Under the pieces are notes generated by a model, which ran no database searches, was not told where the DNA came from, and worked only from the letters and a program-made list of their open reading frames with translations. DNA of 8,646 bases from SIG471 sp045638565 (GTDB taxonomy: Bacteria; Bacillota; Clostridia; Oscillospirales; Butyricicoccaceae), in assembly GCA_045638565.1 (NCBI GenBank), contig JAZUBN010000039.1:1-8646 (forward strand). Direction: 5' to 3'. Position numbers and translations under genes: made by a program. Shown here in pieces: positions 6,418 to 8,646 of this stretch; the first letter of the stretch is position 1; each line of letters opens with the position of its first letter.

Positions 6418-7170
6418 TTATTCTTCTCCATTGAAATAGTCATATGCAGCAACAAGCTTCTGGCTATATTCATGCTTTGCATGATGACGGAATTGGCTGA
6501 ATGGCATATCTTCCACAACTTTGCCTTCACTCATAACGGCAATTCTGTCCCACTTGTCATAGGAGAAATCTATGTCGTGGAGAATAACAAGAAGACTTAT
6601 CTTTTTTTCATCTTTGATTCTGTTAATAAGATCAAAAATATCAATTGTACTCTTCTTATCCAGCATAGATGTGGATTCGTCTGCTATAATCAGTCGTGGA
6701 TTTGGAATAAGCGCTCTTGCAATACATACTTTTTGGCGCTGACCACCAGAAAGTTCTCTGACAGGTCTATCAAGATAAGGCACTATGCTCTTATCCACAT
6801 ATGCAAGTGCTTCTTCCATCGGGATATATTCTCTTTTATTACGCTTACAGATACGCTCTGTTTCAGCAAGTGTTTTTCTTACTGTAAAATTAGGTTCAAG
6901 TGAGCTGTATGGATCCTGAAAAATGTATTGTATCATAGCACACTGCTCAAATGAGCGTTGTTTAAGCGACTTTGACATAAGTACATTATCAATATGTATT
7001 TCACCCATATCAGGTGTTTCCATACCTACTATCATCTTTGCAAGTGTTGTCTTACCGCTGCCGCTTTCCCCTGCAAGAACGAGACTTTCGCCGTCTGCAA
7101 TAGAAATACAAACATTATCAGATGCACACACCTTACCGTATCTCTTAACAATATTATCCAGTCTTACCAT
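6418..7170 (-). CDS. ABC importer ATP-binding protein, NikE/DppF-like (short form)
   Basis: This 250-residue cytoplasmic ATPase is one of two that power a nickel/peptide-family importer. All nucleotide-binding motifs are present: Walker A GESGSGKT (34-41), Q-loop YIFQDPYSS with Gln85, signature LSGGQ (140-144), Walker B RLIIADE with Asp164 and Glu165, D-loop SMLD, and switch His198 in ILHDID. The segment IFQDPYSSLEP is typical of the second ATPase of this transporter family. Oligopeptide members are usually about 320 residues with a C-terminal extension. This one lacks it and is closer to the nickel branch in size, but that does not prove a nickel substrate. AGGAG (7177-7181) overlaps the stop of the preceding ATPase gene and lies six bases before the ATG. 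proA follows after one base. Confidence 0.9.
   Translation of the reverse strand: MVRLDNIVKRYGKVCASDNVCISIADGESLVLAGESGSGKTTLAKMIVGMETPDMGEIHIDNVLMSKSLKQRSFEQCAMIQYIFQDPYSSLEPNFTVRKTLAETERICKRNKREYIPMEEALAYVDKSIVPYLDRPVRELSGGQRQKVCIARALIPNPRLIIADESTSMLDKKSTIDIFDLINRIKDEKKISLLVILHDIDFSYDKWDRIAVMSEGKVVEDMPFSQFRHHAKHEYSQKLVAAYDYFNGEE
6426..6429 (-). promoter_or_regulatory. proA ribosome-binding site inside the end of the ATPase gene
   Basis: The minus strand reads GGAGAAGAATAATATG. GGAG falls in the Gly-Glu codons of the ATPase C-terminus, then comes its TAA (6418-6420), one base, and the proA ATG. This decides the proA start and points to translational coupling. Confidence 0.75.
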
Positions 7171-7179
7171 AGTTTTCTC

Positions 7180-7806
7180 CTAAAAATCAATGATTCTGTC
7201 CGAAATCTTTTTCAGAAGCGGACGGCTGTGTGCTACCATCAGCATTGTTACATCGCCTTTAAGGCTGACTATGAACTCGGAAATTTCCTTGAGAGTTATA
7301 AGGTCGATAGCAGACGAAGGCTCATCCATAATGAGAATATCAGGCTTTTTAATATTGCACAGGAACATTACCATTCGCTGAATCTGACCGCCTGAAAGCT
7401 GTGACGGATATCTTTTAAGGAGTTCTTTATCGAGTTTGAGCTTCGCCAGAAGAGCATCTATCTCTTCCTCATTTTTTTCCATTCCATTGCCCTTGAGTGT
7501 CAGATCAAGCTGCTTTTCAACAATAAGTCTTGGATTCAGCGCTGCCTGCGCATACTGTGGACAATAACTTACTCGCTTATAAAACTCAGGACCAGGCTCA
7601 GGCAAAGGCTTGCCTTCAAGAAGAGCTGTTTTATATGTTACCTTTCCCGGAAAAGTCGGTGAAAAAAGTGATTCAAGAAGACTTGTCTTACCACAGCCAC
7701 TTTTGCCAAAAAGGCCTACAAACTCACCCTTTTTAACATGAATATTGCCATATTCAATTTTTGTACCATTGGAATATTCTATTTTATAATCTTCAAGATA
7801 AAGCAT
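7180..7806 (-). CDS. ABC importer ATP-binding protein, NikD/DppD-like (compact)
   Basis: This 208-residue ATPase is the partner of the NikE-like subunit. Motifs are complete: Walker A GKSGCGKT (34-41), Q-loop YCPQYAQAALNP with Gln84, signature LSGGQ (137-141), Walker B DILIMDEP with Asp161 and Glu162, D-loop SAID, and switch His193 in VAHSR. The protein ends at DRIIDF, only 15 residues after the switch histidine, so the usual final strand and any C-terminal domain are missing. The frame upstream is open for 19 more codons, but they overlap the permease gene. ATG 7804-7806 has AGGAGG (7813-7818) six bases upstream and is chosen. It begins one base after the permease stop codon, and its own stop overlaps the next gene's ribosome site. 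Confidence 0.9.
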   Translation of the reverse strand: MLYLEDYKIEYSNGTKIEYGNIHVKKGEFVGLFGKSGCGKTSLLESLFSPTFPGKVTYKTALLEGKPLPEPGPEFYKRVSYCPQYAQAALNPRLIVEKQLDLTLKGNGMEKNEEEIDALLAKLKLDKELLKRYPSQLSGGQIQRMVMFLCNIKKPDILIMDEPSSAIDLITLKEISEFIVSLKGDVTMLMVAHSRPLLKKISDRIIDF

Positions 7807-7807
7807 T

Positions 7808-8617
7808 CTAGTCCTCCTCTGATACAAGAAGTGCAAGGCTTGCAACAAATATAATAACAACAATAATTACAGGGACAAGATACCACATAAATACATTGTC
7901 GTAATAAAGTTCTTCGTATTCCATCGCAGATTTGATTATATTGCCCCATGTTTTTGCGAGCGGGTCACCGATACCGAAGAAAGAAAGTGTTGTTTCGTAG
8001 GTAACGGCTCTGTTACACTGAAGCACGAAGAATGAAATAAATGTAGGTGCAATATCCGGAACAAGTTTGCGGCAGATATCGAATACATTTCCCTTCATAA
8101 GCATCGTATACTTTACCTTATTCTTGGAAATGCTGTCGAGCAGCTTACCGCGAACAATTTTAAATACACGCGCCCATGAGAAAAAGACAATAGCAAGAAC
8201 AGTGTTTGTCATTGTAGGCTCAGCAATAACAGCTACGAACATAATAACAACAACTTCCGGCACGATAATAAAGATATTTGCAACAGTTGTTATAATTTCA
8301 TTGACAACTTTACCGAAATATACTGCGCAGAATGCGAGGAATGTGCCGAGGACTGTAGACAATGCACCCGAAATAAGCGCCATAAGGACTGTGATTCTGA
8401 AGCCATTGATGAGCATTGAAAAAATATCATGCCCCATTTCATCTGTACCAAGAAGATAGGTTGCAGATGGTGGCAGCAACGAATCATGGCTGAAGTCATC
8501 CACTTCAAACGGCATAATCTGTGGTGCAAATATTGCAATGGTAAAATACACTGCAAGAACTACAAGGCATAATTTTTTATAGAATGGCATTTTGCCGATA
8601 CTTTTTAATATTTCCAT
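7808..8617 (-). CDS. ABC importer inner-membrane permease, NikC/DppC-like
   Basis: This 269-residue membrane protein is one half of the translocation pore of a nickel/peptide-family importer, and its length matches NikC/DppC. An N-terminal membrane segment (about 15-35) is followed by the family hallmark LLGTDEMGHDIFS (55-67). Then come a core of five hydrophobic segments (about 74-101, 106-131, 134-150, 189-205 and 243-266) and the conserved LSFFGIGDPLAKTWG (211-225). The cytoplasmic coupling loop around 170-191 is odd: the usual EAA residues are replaced (YTMLMKGN), and the distance from its glycine to the conserved proline is about two residues short. AGGTGG (8622-8627) is the ribosome site, four bases before the ATG. 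The substrate-binding protein and first permease should lie beyond the window. Substrate is not deducible. Confidence 0.9.
   Translation of the reverse strand: MEILKSIGKMPFYKKLCLVVLAVYFTIAIFAPQIMPFEVDDFSHDSLLPPSATYLLGTDEMGHDIFSMLINGFRITVLMALISGALSTVLGTFLAFCAVYFGKVVNEIITTVANIFIIVPEVVVIMFVAVIAEPTMTNTVLAIVFFSWARVFKIVRGKLLDSISKNKVKYTMLMKGNVFDICRKLVPDIAPTFISFFVLQCNRAVTYETTLSFFGIGDPLAKTWGNIIKSAMEYEELYYDNVFMWYLVPVIIVVIIFVASLALLVSEED
7813..7818 (-). promoter_or_regulatory. Ribosome-binding site of the NikD-like gene, inside the permease gene
   Basis: AGGAGG is formed by the permease's last Glu-Glu-Asp codons, immediately before its TAG (7808-7810). One base separates the stop from the ATPase ATG. 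This rejects the longer upstream start and suggests coupled translation. Confidence 0.75.
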
Positions 8618-8626
8618 AGTTCCACC

Positions 8627-8646
8627 TTACTTTGACTTGAGGAATC
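8627..8646 (-). CDS. 3' end of the preceding operon gene (probably the partner permease)
   Basis: Only five codons plus a stop are visible, reading FLKSK and TAA (8627-8629). I infer a gene end here because the TAA overlaps the AGGTGG site and leaves a 9-base gap to the permease start, the same geometry as the junction between the two ATPase genes. By family gene order the upstream gene would be a NikB/DppB-like permease. The residues themselves do not prove this. Confidence 0.4.

Noticed and set aside
6417..6530. Longer N-terminus for proA (38 extra residues)
   Set aside because: The extension lies inside the ATPase gene, reads unlike the ProA family, and the GGAG site at 6426-6429 points to ATG 6414-6416.
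6394..6903. Plus-strand open frame of 169 codons opposite the ATPase gene
   Set aside because: It is antisense to a gene with complete ABC ATPase motifs and has no recognisable domain of its own.
7807..7863. Longer N-terminus for the NikD-like ATPase (19 extra residues)
   Set aside because: It overlaps the permease end, and the AGGAGG at 7813-7818 serves ATG 7804-7806.

Overview
The window looks like ordinary chromosomal DNA from an anaerobic Gram-positive bacterium, most likely a Clostridia member (Ruminococcaceae/Oscillospiraceae-like). This is inferred from AT-leaning but not extreme composition, strong GGAGG-type ribosome sites, a pyrophosphate-type phosphofructokinase beside a class II aldolase, and an FmdE-family protein. 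It cannot be pinned to a genus by eye. No mobile element, CRISPR array, tRNA or rRNA was seen, and no gap between genes exceeds about 190 bases.

Layout. (1) Positions 1-71, minus strand: the first 23 codons of a class II fructose-1,6-bisphosphate aldolase (fba). It diverges from a PPi-type 6-phosphofructokinase (pfp, 273-1514, plus), which ends in a strong terminator. The 201 bases between the two start codons hold two back-to-back promoters. An 8-bp inverted repeat overlaps the fba -35 box and brackets the pfp -35 box, and a second 7-bp dyad lies in the pfp leader. The two enzymes act consecutively in glycolysis. (2) Positions 1622-4577, plus: a trkA-trkH potassium-uptake operon with its own promoter. 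The trkH ribosome site overlaps the trkA stop codon, and the operon ends at a terminator shared with the convergent gene. (3) Positions 4584-5138, minus: a single FmdE-family metal-binding protein with a C-terminal zinc ribbon and its own promoter. (4) Positions 5130-8646, minus: the 3' part of an operon for a nickel/peptide-type ABC importer. In transcription order it holds the tail of an unseen upstream gene, an inner-membrane permease (NikC/DppC-like), two short ATPases (NikD- and NikE-like), and finally proA (glutamate-5-semialdehyde dehydrogenase), then a terminator.

The most unusual point is region 4. proA is separated from proB within this window and is tightly coupled to an importer: its start codon follows the ATPase stop by one base, and its ribosome site lies in the ATPase's last codons. 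Gaps along this operon alternate 9, 1, 9, 1 bases. The importer itself is compact: short ATPases without the C-terminal oligopeptide extension, and a permease with a degenerate EAA loop. Its substrate cannot be assigned from sequence. A metal or metal-chelate is one possibility, a small peptide or amino-acid derivative another. I do not claim a new system. The importer-proA arrangement and the shared fba/pfp control region are the two leads worth following.
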